Source: Proteobacteria bacterium UBA4575
Lineage (GTDB): Bacteria; Pseudomonadota; Gammaproteobacteria; UBA4575
DNA: 8,473 nt
Direction: 5' to 3'
NCBI GenBank assembly: GCA_002386945.1
Contig: DGKH01000073.1
Coordinates: 4,045-12,517, forward strand
In this document: positions 1 to 8,098 of the stretch, in pieces
Layout: the number at the start of each line of letters is the position of its first letter
Numbering within the stretch: position 1 is the first letter of the stretch
Translations under genes and position numbers: made by a program
Notes under the pieces: model-generated
Told to the model about the DNA's origin: nothing
Database searches by the model: none
The model's input: the letters and a program-made list of their open reading frames with translations, nothing else

Positions 1-3000
1 ATGGGCGAATTGCCGCTGATGACGGACACCGGTACCTTTATTATTAACGGTACTGACCGTGTCATTGTCTCGCAATTACATCGTTCGCCAGGTGTATTCT
101 TTGACCATGACAAGGGTAAGACCCACTCGTCAGGCAAATTACTCTATTCAGCTCGCATTATCCCTTATCGTGGATCATGGCTGGATATGGAGTTTGATCC
201 AAAAGATTGTTTATTTGTTCGTATTGACCGTCGCCGTAAACTACCTGCGACTGTGTTGCTACGTGCTTTGGGCTATGAGACACCGGAAATTCTTTCGATG
301 TTCTTTGATACCCACAAAATTAAGATTAGTAAGAAAGGTTTTGAGCTAGCGCTTATTCCTGAGCGACTACGTGGTGAAGTAGCTACTTTTGACGTTGAGG
401 TGGCTGGTAAGGTTCTAGTTGAAGCTGGTCGACGTATCACTATGCGTCACGTACGTAGCCTGACTGAAGCTAAGATTAAGACTTTAATCATTCCAGCTGA
501 TTTTCTTCTCGGTAAAGTGATCGCACAAGATATTGTTGACCAAGAAACAGGTGAGCTGATCTTTGCTGCGAACGAAGAGCTAGTAGAAGAGAATGTTGCT
601 AAGTTGACCGAGAGTGGGATCAAAGAATTCGAAGTGTTATACACGAATGAAATTGATCGCGGTCCTTACATTTCTAAGACCCTTGCTATTGATTCCACTG
701 CTACAGAATTAGAAGCACAGGTGGAAATCTATCGCATGATGCGTCCAGGTGAGCCACCAACTAAAGATTCGGCACAATCACTCTTCAATAATATGTTTTT
801 CTCTGACGATCGATATGACTTGTCGCCAGTAGGACGTATGAAGTTTAACCGTCGCTTAGGTCGTGAAGAGACTACAGGCACCGGTACATTAAGCAAGGAT
901 GACATCCTTGATGTGATGAAGGTGCTCATTAATATCCGTAATGGCGATGGCATGGTCGATGATATTGACCACCTAGGTAACCGTCGTATTCGTTGCGTTG
1001 GTGAGATGGCTGAAAATGTCTTCCGTGTCGGTTTAGTACGTGTAGAGCGTGCGGTAAAAGAACGTCTAACATTGGCAGAATCTGAAGGCTTAATGCCGCA
1101 GGAAATGATCAATGCTAAGCCGGTAGCTGCTGCAATCAAAGAATTCTTTGGTTCTAGTCAGTTGTCGCAGTTTATGGATCAAAACAATCCACTATCAGAA
1201 GTAACTCATAAGCGTCGTATCTCTGCTTTAGGCCCAGGTGGTCTAACCCGTGAGCGTGCAGGCTTTGAAGTGCGTGATGTGCATCCGACACACTACGGTC
1301 GTGTTTGCCCAATTGAGACTCCTGAAGGCCCGAATATTGGTCTGATTAACTCACTCGCGATCTACGCGCAAACCAACGAATACGGTTTCTTAGAAACCCC
1401 TTATCGTAAGGTTAACAAGGGTAAAGTAACCGATCAGATCGATTACCTATCGGCTATCGAAGAAAGCCAGTTCGTGATTGCTCAGGCGAATGCCAGCTTG
1501 AATGAAAAAGGTGCATTAGTTGATGAATTGGTTTCTTGTCGTCACCTCAATGAATTCTCTTTATCTACTCCAGATAAAGTGGAGTACATGGACGTATCAC
1601 CGAAACAGATTGTTTCAGTAGCAGCAGCCTTGATTCCATTCTTGGAGCATGATGACGCGAACCGTGCATTGATGGGTTCTAACATGCAACGTCAAGCTGT
1701 ACCGACCTTGCGTGCAGAAAAGCCATTAGTTGGAACAGGTATTGAACGTGCCCTTGCGATTGACTCTGGTGCTTCAGTTATTGCCAAACGTGGCGGTGTT
1801 GTTGACAGCGTCGATGCAGGCCGTGTTGTGGTTCGTGTGAGTGATGAAGAAACTCAAAGTGGCGAGTCAGGTGTTGATATTTATTCTCTGACTAAGTACA
1901 CCCGTTCCAATCAAAATACCTGTATTAATCAATGTCCACTGGTTCGACCAGGTGACAAGATTAGTAAGAATGATGTTTTAGCCGATGGTCCATCCACTGA
2001 TATGGGTGAGTTGGCTTTAGGTCAAAACATGCTGATCGCATTTATGCCATGGAATGGGTACAACTTTGAGGATTCGATTCTCTTATCAGAGCGTGTAGTT
2101 GAAGAAGATCGTTTCACTACCATTCATATTGAAGAAATGAGCAGTGTTGCACGTGATACCAAATTAGGTGCAGAAGAGATTACAGCAGATATTCCAAATG
2201 TCAGCGAAAGTTTGCTGGCTAAGCTAGATGACTCTGGCATTGTTTATGTAGGCGCAGAAGTGAAGCCTGGTGATATCTTGGTCGGCAAAGTAACGCCTAA
2301 GGGTGAGACCCAGTTAACACCGGAAGAAAAGCTTCTGAGAGCAATTTTTGGTGAAAAAGCATCTGACGTAAAAGACACTTCTCTACGTGTACCTTCAGGT
2401 ATGGAAGGCACCGTAATTGATGTTCGCGTATTCACTCGTGATGGTGTTGAGAAAGATCGTCGTGCACTACAGATCGAAGAAGCAGAGATTGAGCAGGTTA
2501 AGAAAGATCTGCGTGATCAAATCCGCATCTATGAAGAAGACGTGTACAGTCGTGTGCAACGTCTGATTACCAACAAAGTGTCTGAGGGTGGTCCTGAAGG
2601 GCTGGCTGCAGGTAGTAAAGTGACTGCGCAATACTTACAAGAGTTAGCACGTCAACGTTGGTTTGAAATACGTATGCGTGATGAGACTGTTAACGAAAAG
2701 CTTGAGCAGTTAGCTAAAAGTCTAAATACACAACGTGAACTGTGTGATAACCGCCTTATCGAGCAGAGAGAAAAGATTACTGCAGGCGATGATCTCGCTC
2801 CAGGCGTATTGAAGATGGTTAAGGTTTACCTTGCCGTCAAACGTCATATGCAGCCAGGTGACAAGATGGCCGGTCGTCACGGTAATAAAGGTGTGGTCTC
2901 TATGATCGTGCCAGTAGAAGACATGCCACATTCGGAAGACGGTACACCAGTCGATATCGTTTTGAACCCGCTGGGTGTTCCATCACGTATGAACGTCGGT

Positions 3001-3696
3001 CAGGTATTAGAAGTCCACTTAGGTTGGGCGGCTAAAGGTCTTGGCTTGAAGATTAAGGGCATGATGGAAAACGACGGTACGGTTACTGAATTGCGTGACT
3101 TCTTGGATCAGATTTATAACCAAGATGAAGGTACTTCAGTCGATCTGTCTCAGTTTAGCGATGATGAAATTATTGATCTCTCTACTAATCTACAAGGTGG
3201 TGTGCCAATGGCAACACCAGTCTTTGATGGTGCTGATGAGAGTGAAATTAAACGCATGCTAGCGTTGGCTGATTTACCTGAAAGTGGTCAAACACAGTTG
3301 ATTGATGGTCGTACAGGCCAGGACTTTGAGCGGCATGTAACGGTTGGTTATATGCATATGCTGAAGTTGAATCACTTGGTTGATGACAAGATGCATGCAC
3401 GTTCAACTGGACCATATAGTCTAGTAACGCAGCAGCCATTAGGTGGTAAAGCACAATTCGGTGGCCAGCGTTTCGGTGAGATGGAGGTCTGGGCACTAGA
3501 GGCTTACGGTGCGACTTACACCTTGCAAGAGATGCTGACAGTGAAGTCAGATGACGTTGCTGGTCGAAACAAGATGTATAAGAACATCGTTGATAATGAC
3601 CACCAGATGGAAGCAGGCATGCCAGAGTCGTTTAACGTATTGATGAAGGAGATTCGTTCTCTAGGTATCAATATTGAATTAGAGCAGAACGACTAA
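1..3696 (+). CDS. rpoB: DNA-directed RNA polymerase subunit beta, 5'-truncated by window edge
   Basis: Beta subunit of RNA polymerase, which builds the catalytic cleft with beta' and holds the rifampicin pocket. 1231 residues are visible. Residue 1 matches E. coli Met124, so about 123 N-terminal residues lie outside the window and the ATG at base 1 is an internal Met, not the native start. Numbering is E. coli minus 123 up to the active site: rifampicin cluster I at residues 384-410 with wild-type S389, Q390, D393, H403, S408, and I449 (=I572); the NFEDS motif has E690/D691 (=E813/D814). Insertion SI1 covers roughly 102-220 and SI2 roughly 815-932; SI2 is about 13 residues longer than in E. 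coli. Lys955 and Lys963 (=K1065, K1073), Arg996 (=R1106) and His1125 (=H1237) are present. The C terminus [10 protein letters not shown] is intact, ending in TAA. No frameshift or internal stop. rplJL probably lie upstream (inference). Confidence 0.99.
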   Translation: MGELPLMTDTGTFIINGTDRVIVSQLHRSPGVFFDHDKGKTHSSGKLLYSARIIPYRGSWLDMEFDPKDCLFVRIDRRRKLPATVLLRALGYETPEILSMFFDTHKIKISKKGFELALIPERLRGEVATFDVEVAGKVLVEAGRRITMRHVRSLTEAKIKTLIIPADFLLGKVIAQDIVDQETGELIFAANEELVEENVAKLTESGIKEFEVLYTNEIDRGPYISKTLAIDSTATELEAQVEIYRMMRPGEPPTKDSAQSLFNNMFFSDDRYDLSPVGRMKFNRRLGREETTGTGTLSKDDILDVMKVLINIRNGDGMVDDIDHLGNRRIRCVGEMAENVFRVGLVRVERAVKERLTLAESEGLMPQEMINAKPVAAAIKEFFGSSQLSQFMDQNNPLSEVTHKRRISALGPGGLTRERAGFEVRDVHPTHYGRVCPIETPEGPNIGLINSLAIYAQTNEYGFLETPYRKVNKGKVTDQIDYLSAIEESQFVIAQANASLNEKGALVDELVSCRHLNEFSLSTPDKVEYMDVSPKQIVSVAAALIPFLEHDDANRALMGSNMQRQAVPTLRAEKPLVGTGIERALAIDSGASVIAKRGGVVDSVDAGRVVVRVSDEETQSGESGVDIYSLTKYTRSNQNTCINQCPLVRPGDKISKNDVLADGPSTDMGELALGQNMLIAFMPWNGYNFEDSILLSERVVEEDRFTTIHIEEMSSVARDTKLGAEEITADIPNVSESLLAKLDDSGIVYVGAEVKPGDILVGKVTPKGETQLTPEEKLLRAIFGEKASDVKDTSLRVPSGMEGTVIDVRVFTRDGVEKDRRALQIEEAEIEQVKKDLRDQIRIYEEDVYSRVQRLITNKVSEGGPEGLAAGSKVTAQYLQELARQRWFEIRMRDETVNEKLEQLAKSLNTQRELCDNRLIEQREKITAGDDLAPGVLKMVKVYLAVKRHMQPGDKMAGRHGNKGVVSMIVPVEDMPHSEDGTPVDIVLNPLGVPSRMNVGQVLEVHLGWAAKGLGLKIKGMMENDGTVTELRDFLDQIYNQDEGTSVDLSQFSDDEIIDLSTNLQGGVPMATPVFDGADESEIKRMLALADLPESGQTQLIDGRTGQDFERHVTVGYMHMLKLNHLVDDKMHARSTGPYSLVTQQPLGGKAQFGGQRFGEMEVWALEAYGATYTLQEMLTVKSDDVAGRNKMYKNIVDNDHQMEAGMPESFNVLMKEIRSLGINIELEQND

Positions 3697-3715
3697 GGGC
3701 TCGTTTTATGAGCCC
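3697..3715 (+). other. Intercistronic stem-loop directly after the rpoB stop codon
   Basis: GGGCTC at 3697-3702 pairs perfectly with GAGCCC at 3710-3715. A G-T wobble (3703/3709) can extend it, leaving a 5-nt loop, TTTTA. The stem begins at the base immediately after the TAA of rpoB. No T-run follows at once: the next bases are CTGCATAATACA, and the only T5 run is at 3735-3739, about 20 nt downstream. It therefore does not look like an efficient intrinsic terminator. A role as a processing, pausing or mRNA-stability element between rpoB and rpoC is inference. Confidence 0.6.
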
Positions 3716-3751
3716 CTGCATAATACATTTGAAATTTTTGCGTACACTCGT

Positions 3752-3757
3752 TAGGAG
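3752..3757 (+). promoter_or_regulatory. Ribosome binding site of rpoC
   Basis: TAGGAG, a strong match to the Shine-Dalgarno core, ends 5 nt before the ATG at 3763. Together with the conserved family N terminus ([11 protein letters not shown]) it fixes the rpoC start. Confidence 0.9.
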
Positions 3758-3762
3758 ACGCG

Positions 3763-6700
3763 ATGAAAGATCTACTTAATCTACTCAAGCAACAAGGACA
3801 GGTTGAAGATTTCGACGCCATTAAAGTTGGCCTCGCTTCACCAGATATGATTCGTTCTTGGTCGTTCGGCGAAGTTAAGAAGCCAGAGACGATTAACTAC
3901 CGAACGTTTAAGCCTGAGCGTGACGGCCTCTTTTGTGCCAAGATTTTTGGTCCGATTAAGGATTACGAATGCCTCTGTGGTAAATACAAGCGTTTAAAGC
4001 ACCGTGGTGTGGTATGTGAGAAGTGTGGTGTTGAAGTCACACAGACTAAAGTACGTCGTGAGCGTATGGGTCATATTGAACTGGCTTGCCCAGTTGCACA
4101 TATCTGGTTCTTGAAATCACTGCCATCACGTATCGGTCTATTGCTTGATATGACCCTGCGTGAAATTGAGCGCATTCTTTATTTCGAAGCCTTTGTTGTA
4201 ACCGACCCAGGTATGACTGAGTTAGAGACTAAGCAACTGTTGTCAGAAGAAGCTTATCTCGAGAAAGTCGAAGAGCATGGTGATGAATTCCGTGCCGGCA
4301 TGGGTGCTGAAGCTATTTACGAATTGATGATGCAAGTCGACATGAAGTCACAGGCTGTTCAGTTACGTGAAGACATCGTTACGACTCGTTCAGAAGCTAA
4401 ATTGAAGCGTTACTCTAAACGTTTAAAGCTTGTTGAAAACTTAGTCGAATCAGGTAATAAGCCAGAGTGGATGATCCTTACGGTTCTACCGATTTTGCCG
4501 CCTGATCTACGCCCATTAGTACCGCTAGATGGTGGTCGTTTTGCGACTTCAGATCTGAACGATTTATATCGTCGTGTGATCAACCGAAACAATCGTTTAA
4601 AACGCCTGCTCGAACTTAATGCGCCTGACATCATCGTGCGTAATGAGAAGCGTATGCTGCAAGAGTCTGTTGACGCCTTGTTGGATAACGGTCGTCGTGG
4701 TCGTGCTATCACCGGTACCAATAAGCGTCCGTTGAAGTCATTAGCAGACATGATTAAAGGTAAGCAAGGTCGCTTCCGTCAGAACTTGCTCGGTAAGCGT
4801 GTTGATTACTCTGGTCGTTCAGTCATCGTTTGTGGTCCGACACTGCGCCTACATCAGTGTGGTTTGCCGAAGAAGATGGCGCTTGAATTATTCAAGCCTT
4901 TCGTATTTAGCAAACTCATGTTGCGTGGTATTGCACCAACTATTAAGGCCTGTAAAAAGATTGTTGAACGTGAAGGTGCAGAAGTTTGGGATATCCTAGA
5001 CGGCGTTATTCGCGAACATCCAGTGATGTTGAACCGTGCACCAACATTGCACCGTTTGGGCATCCAAGCATTCGAACCGATCTTGATTGAAGGTAAGGCA
5101 ATTCAGTTACACCCACTCGTTTGTTCAGCCTTCAATGCTGACTTTGATGGTGATCAGATGGCGGTACACGTACCGTTGTCTATTGAGGCACAGTTAGAAA
5201 GTCGTGCCTTAATGATGTCGACCAATAATATTCTATCGCCAGCAAACGGCGAGCCGATTATTGTGCCATCACAAGATATCGTTCTAGGTCTTTACTACAT
5301 GACACGTGAGCGCATCAACTCTAAAGGTGAAGGCATGATCTTCGCTGATGTTGATGAAGTGCGCTGTGCCTATGAGACAGAGATTGCTAGTCTCCACGCT
5401 AAAGTTAAAGTACGTATTACGCATAAGGTGAAAAACGAAGTTGGCGAACTGGAAGAGGAGACAATACTTGTCGACTCAACAGTAGGTCGTGCCTTAATGG
5501 CACAGATTTTACCAGCTGGTCTCGATTTCAGTCACGTAAACCAAGATCTTAACAAGCGTGCAATTTCTAAATTGATCAATGCTTGTTATCGACAGGTAGG
5601 TCTTAAAGAAACGGTCATCTTTGCTGATCAGTTGATGTATACCGGTTTTAAGTTTGCGACTCGTTCAGGCGTTTCATTCTGTTCAGATGACATGGTTATT
5701 CCAGCAGATAAAAAAGACATCTTGAATTCAGCCGAACAAGAAGTGAAAGAAATTGAACAGCAATACTCATCAGGCTTAGTAACGAAGGGTGAGCGTTATA
5801 ATAAAGTGGTTGATATTTGGTCACACACTAATGACAAAGTAGCTCGCTCCATGATGGAGAAGCTGGGTAAAGAGCAGATTAAAGATGCTGAAGGTAATGT
5901 TCATACACAACCTTCCTTTAACTCTATTTACATGATGGCTGATTCCGGTGCTCGAGGTTCTGCTGCGCAGATTCGTCAGCTTGCTGGTATGCGTGGTTTG
6001 ATGGCAAAACCGGATGGTTCAATTATTGAAACTCCGATCACAGCTAACTTCCGTGAAGGTTTGAACGTATTACAGTATTTCATCTCAACCCACGGTGCAC
6101 GTAAAGGTCTGGCCGATACGGCGTTGAAGACAGCAAACTCAGGTTACTTAACACGACGATTAGTCGATGTTGCGCAGGACTTGGTGATTACCGAGCATAA
6201 CTGTGGAACCGATAAAGGCATCGTCATGAACCCGATTATTGAGGGCGGTGATGTAGTCTCGCCTCTCAGTGAGCGTGTGTTGGGCCGTGTGGTCGCGAAA
6301 GATGTTATGGATGCAGACGGCAAGGAAGTACTTATCCCTACTGAGACGCTGTTGGATGAGGCCTGGGTCGCAAAACTAGAAGAGTTAGGCGTCGATGAGA
6401 TTTTTGTACGTACGCCAATTACTTGTGAGACACGTCATGGTGTTTGTTCGATGTGTTACGGACGAGACCTTGCGCGTGGTCACCTGATCAATGGCGGTGA
6501 AGCTGTTGGTGTGATGGCGGCACAGTCTATTGGTGAGCCGGGCACACAGCTAACAATGCGTACCTTCCATATTGGTGGTGCTGCGAGTCGTGCTGCTTCA
6601 ACGAATAGCATCACGCCGAAAGGTTCTGGCAAGATCCGCTTACATAACATCAAGTTGGTTAAACATATTGATGGTCATAATGTAGCTGTATCGCGCTCTG

Positions 6701-7977
6701 GTGAATTAGGCTTGGTTGATGAAGTCGGTCGTGAGCGTGAACGTTATAAGGTGCCTTATGGTGCTTCTATCAGCGTAAACGAAGGCGATTCAGTTCAGTC
6801 TGGGCAAGTGGTAGCGAACTGGGATCCACACACACATCCGATTATTTCGGAAGTGGCGGGTCAGGTGAAACTTTCAGACTTCGTTGATGGTGTGACTGTA
6901 AATAAGCATACCGATGAAGTCACTGGCCTAAGCTCAACAGTTATTTCTGATCCGAAGAGTCGTCCATCAGCAGGTAAAGATCTGCGTCCTATGGTGCGTC
7001 TCGAAGATGATAAAGGGAATGAGCTATTCTTAGCAGACACCGAGATTCCAGCACAGTATGTACTGCCAGCTGGTGCTATTGTGAGTCTGAATGATGGTGC
7101 GCAGGTAGGTGTAGGTGATGTTATTGCCCGCATACCACAGGAATCATCAAAAACACGTGATATTACCGGTGGTCTACCTCGCGTTGCTGACTTGTTTGAA
7201 GGTCGCAAACCAAAAGAGCCTGCAGTATTGGCACAAGCCACAGGTACTGTCAGCTTTGGTAAAGAAACCAAGGGTAAGCAGCGTCTAGTTATCAAGTGTG
7301 AAAATAACGAAGAAATCGAAGAGTTAATTCCAAAGTGGCGCCATGTGACTGTGTTTGAAGGTGAGCATGTCGAACGTGGTGAAATGGTTGTTGATGGCGA
7401 ACCAAGTCCACATGACATTCTGCGTTTGCTGGGTGTTAAGGATTTAGCCGAGTACTTAGTTAAAGAAGTTCAAGACGTCTATCGTTTACAAGGCGTGAAA
7501 ATCAACGATAAGCACATTGAGGTGATTATTCGCCAGATGTTGCGCAAAGTTGAAGTGGTTGATCCGGGTGATACCAATCTACTACGCGGTGAGCAGGTTG
7601 AACGTTCACACATTTATGCATTAAATGATGAAATGGAAAGCAAGAATCTACGCCAAGCCGAGTATGCACCTGTGTTATTAGGTATTACGAAGGCATCATT
7701 GGTAACAGAATCCTTTATTTCTGCGGCATCATTCCAAGAAACTACACGTGTTCTTACCGAGGCAGCAGTACGTGGCTCGAAAGATAACCTACGTGGATTG
7801 AAGGAAAACGTGATTGTAGGTCGCTTGATTCCAGCGGGTACTGGCTTGGCCTATCATGAGCAACGACGTAAAGCCCGCGAGGCTTTACAACTTAATCTGA
7901 CTGTTGAGCCGATAATGGCTGAGCCGGAAGTAACTGAAACGGAAGAGAGTCCTACAGATGATGTAGCGACAGATTAG
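3763..7977 (+). CDS. rpoC: DNA-directed RNA polymerase subunit beta'
   Basis: Complete beta' subunit, 1404 residues (E. coli 1407), nearly colinear with E. coli so residue numbers coincide. In order: zinc site 1 with C70, C72, C85, C88; clamp; ppGpp site 1 residues R362, R417, K615, D622, Y626; the catalytic NADFDGDQ motif with Mg-binding D460, D462, D464; secondary-channel ppGpp/DksA site residues N680, K681, D684; bridge helix about 769-805 (G782, T786, T790); zinc site 2 with C814, C888, C895, C898; trigger loop with M932 and H936, interrupted by insertion SI3 (about 943-1130) and resuming at [13 protein letters not shown]. The start is set by the ribosome binding site 5 nt upstream and a family-typical N terminus. 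It follows rpoB by 66 nt and is probably co-transcribed with it. The oddity is the last 25 residues (1380-1404), acidic and without lysine or arginine, unlike the E. coli tail. Ends with TAG. Confidence 0.99.
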   Translation: MKDLLNLLKQQGQVEDFDAIKVGLASPDMIRSWSFGEVKKPETINYRTFKPERDGLFCAKIFGPIKDYECLCGKYKRLKHRGVVCEKCGVEVTQTKVRRERMGHIELACPVAHIWFLKSLPSRIGLLLDMTLREIERILYFEAFVVTDPGMTELETKQLLSEEAYLEKVEEHGDEFRAGMGAEAIYELMMQVDMKSQAVQLREDIVTTRSEAKLKRYSKRLKLVENLVESGNKPEWMILTVLPILPPDLRPLVPLDGGRFATSDLNDLYRRVINRNNRLKRLLELNAPDIIVRNEKRMLQESVDALLDNGRRGRAITGTNKRPLKSLADMIKGKQGRFRQNLLGKRVDYSGRSVIVCGPTLRLHQCGLPKKMALELFKPFVFSKLMLRGIAPTIKACKKIVEREGAEVWDILDGVIREHPVMLNRAPTLHRLGIQAFEPILIEGKAIQLHPLVCSAFNADFDGDQMAVHVPLSIEAQLESRALMMSTNNILSPANGEPIIVPSQDIVLGLYYMTRERINSKGEGMIFADVDEVRCAYETEIASLHAKVKVRITHKVKNEVGELEEETILVDSTVGRALMAQILPAGLDFSHVNQDLNKRAISKLINACYRQVGLKETVIFADQLMYTGFKFATRSGVSFCSDDMVIPADKKDILNSAEQEVKEIEQQYSSGLVTKGERYNKVVDIWSHTNDKVARSMMEKLGKEQIKDAEGNVHTQPSFNSIYMMADSGARGSAAQIRQLAGMRGLMAKPDGSIIETPITANFREGLNVLQYFISTHGARKGLADTALKTANSGYLTRRLVDVAQDLVITEHNCGTDKGIVMNPIIEGGDVVSPLSERVLGRVVAKDVMDADGKEVLIPTETLLDEAWVAKLEELGVDEIFVRTPITCETRHGVCSMCYGRDLARGHLINGGEAVGVMAAQSIGEPGTQLTMRTFHIGGAASRAASTNSITPKGSGKIRLHNIKLVKHIDGHNVAVSRSGELGLVDEVGRERERYKVPYGASISVNEGDSVQSGQVVANWDPHTHPIISEVAGQVKLSDFVDGVTVNKHTDEVTGLSSTVISDPKSRPSAGKDLRPMVRLEDDKGNELFLADTEIPAQYVLPAGAIVSLNDGAQVGVGDVIARIPQESSKTRDITGGLPRVADLFEGRKPKEPAVLAQATGTVSFGKETKGKQRLVIKCENNEEIEELIPKWRHVTVFEGEHVERGEMVVDGEPSPHDILRLLGVKDLAEYLVKEVQDVYRLQGVKINDKHIEVIIRQMLRKVEVVDPGDTNLLRGEQVERSHIYALNDEMESKNLRQAEYAPVLLGITKASLVTESFISAASFQETTRVLTEAAVRGSKDNLRGLKENVIVGRLIPAGTGLAYHEQRRKAREALQLNLTVEPIMAEPEVTETEESPTDDVATD

Positions 7978-8022
7978 GAGTTAAGCGCGTAAATCCTTGA
8001 CAGCGCTATACCCAGCTCCTAA
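7974..8022 (+). other. Possible fold spanning the rpoC stop codon and the rpsL promoter
   Basis: TTAGGAGTT (7974-7982, containing the rpoC TAG) can pair with AGCTCCTAA (8014-8022), nine pairs including one G-T. Inside it AGCGC (7984-7988) can pair with GCGCT (8003-8007). No T-run follows, so it is not an intrinsic terminator as drawn. In RNA it could form only in transcripts reading through from rpoC. Chance pairing is quite possible. Confidence 0.3.
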
Positions 8023-8032
8023 AATCTCGCCA
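7997..8032 (+). promoter_or_regulatory. Sigma70-type promoter for rpsL (str operon)
   Basis: The -35 box TTGACA (7997-8002) matches consensus exactly. A 17-nt spacer leads to the -10 box TAAAAT (8020-8025), one mismatch from TATAAT. The start is expected near A8032, giving a leader of about 67 nt. The discriminator CTCGCC (8026-8031) is G+C-rich, a known trait of promoters repressed by ppGpp/DksA in proteobacteria; stringent control here is inference. The -35 box begins 20 nt after the rpoC stop, so the str genes can be transcribed independently of rpoBC, with read-through possible as well. Confidence 0.8.
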
Positions 8033-8056
8033 CTCTGCGACAGGTCGATCTCGCCA
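8024..8056 (+). repeat. 9-bp direct repeat ATCTCGCCA, two copies 24 nt apart
   Basis: Identical copies lie at 8024-8032 and 8048-8056. The first overlaps the end of the -10 box, the discriminator and the predicted start point. The second forms the loop and the adjoining bases of the leader stem-loop. It may be a small local duplication or chance. Confidence 0.5.
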
Positions 8057-8077
8057 TTGACTTGTCGTTCATTATTT
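8037..8077 (+). terminator. Stem-loop plus T-rich run: candidate rpoBC terminator or rpsL leader attenuator
   Basis: Bases 8037-8049 pair with 8056-8068 over 13 consecutive positions (ten Watson-Crick and three G-T pairs), with a 6-nt loop CTCGCC. The stem is followed by TTCATTATTT (8068-8077), seven T in ten but interrupted by C and A. This is the only plausible intrinsic terminator between rpoC and rpsL, yet it lies downstream of the predicted rpsL promoter and start point. It would therefore act on both read-through rpoBC transcripts and the rpsL mRNA itself. The pairing is directly visible. Whether it terminates, attenuates or merely protects the 5' end of the rpsL message is not decided by the sequence. 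Confidence 0.55.
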
Positions 8078-8085
8078 AGGCGGAG
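8078..8085 (+). promoter_or_regulatory. Ribosome binding site of rpsL, long spacing
   Basis: AGGCGGAG contains GGAG (8082-8085), 13 nt before the ATG at 8099, longer than the usual 5-9 nt. The intervening stretch is A/T-rich (AAATAAAGATAT). An in-frame TAA at 8090-8092 rules out a start further upstream, and the family-typical [12 protein letters not shown] supports 8099. Confidence 0.6.
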
Positions 8086-8098
8086 CAAATAAAGATAT

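Noticed and set aside
729..1139. Minus-strand open frame of 136 codons opposite rpoB
   Set aside because: Shadow of the strongly conserved rpoB frame; Ser/Arg-rich composition and no recognisable domain. The other short overlapping frames (for example 4410-4751 and 3248-3496) were rejected for the same reason.
1150..1230. Possible rifampicin-resistance changes in rpoB cluster I, or streptomycin-resistance changes in rpsL
   Set aside because: All classic positions are wild type (S512, Q513, D516, H526, S531 and I572 equivalents in RpoB; K43 and K88 in S12). Val for Ile at the E. coli 524 position is conservative and not a known resistance change.
3729..3757. Possible promoter in the rpoB-rpoC spacer, TTGAAA at 3729-3734
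   Set aside because: At 17-nt spacing the -10 position reads TAGGAG, which is the rpoC ribosome binding site and a poor -10 box.
6861..7418. Long open frame of 185 codons on the minus strand opposite rpoC
   Set aside because: It lies wholly within the SI3 and downstream coding region of rpoC, has Ser/Pro-rich low-complexity composition typical of antisense shadows, and resembles no family I recognise.
8057..8062. Second -35-like box TTGACT in the rpsL leader
   Set aside because: No acceptable -10 box at 16-18 nt spacing; the bases are better explained as the right arm of the stem-loop.
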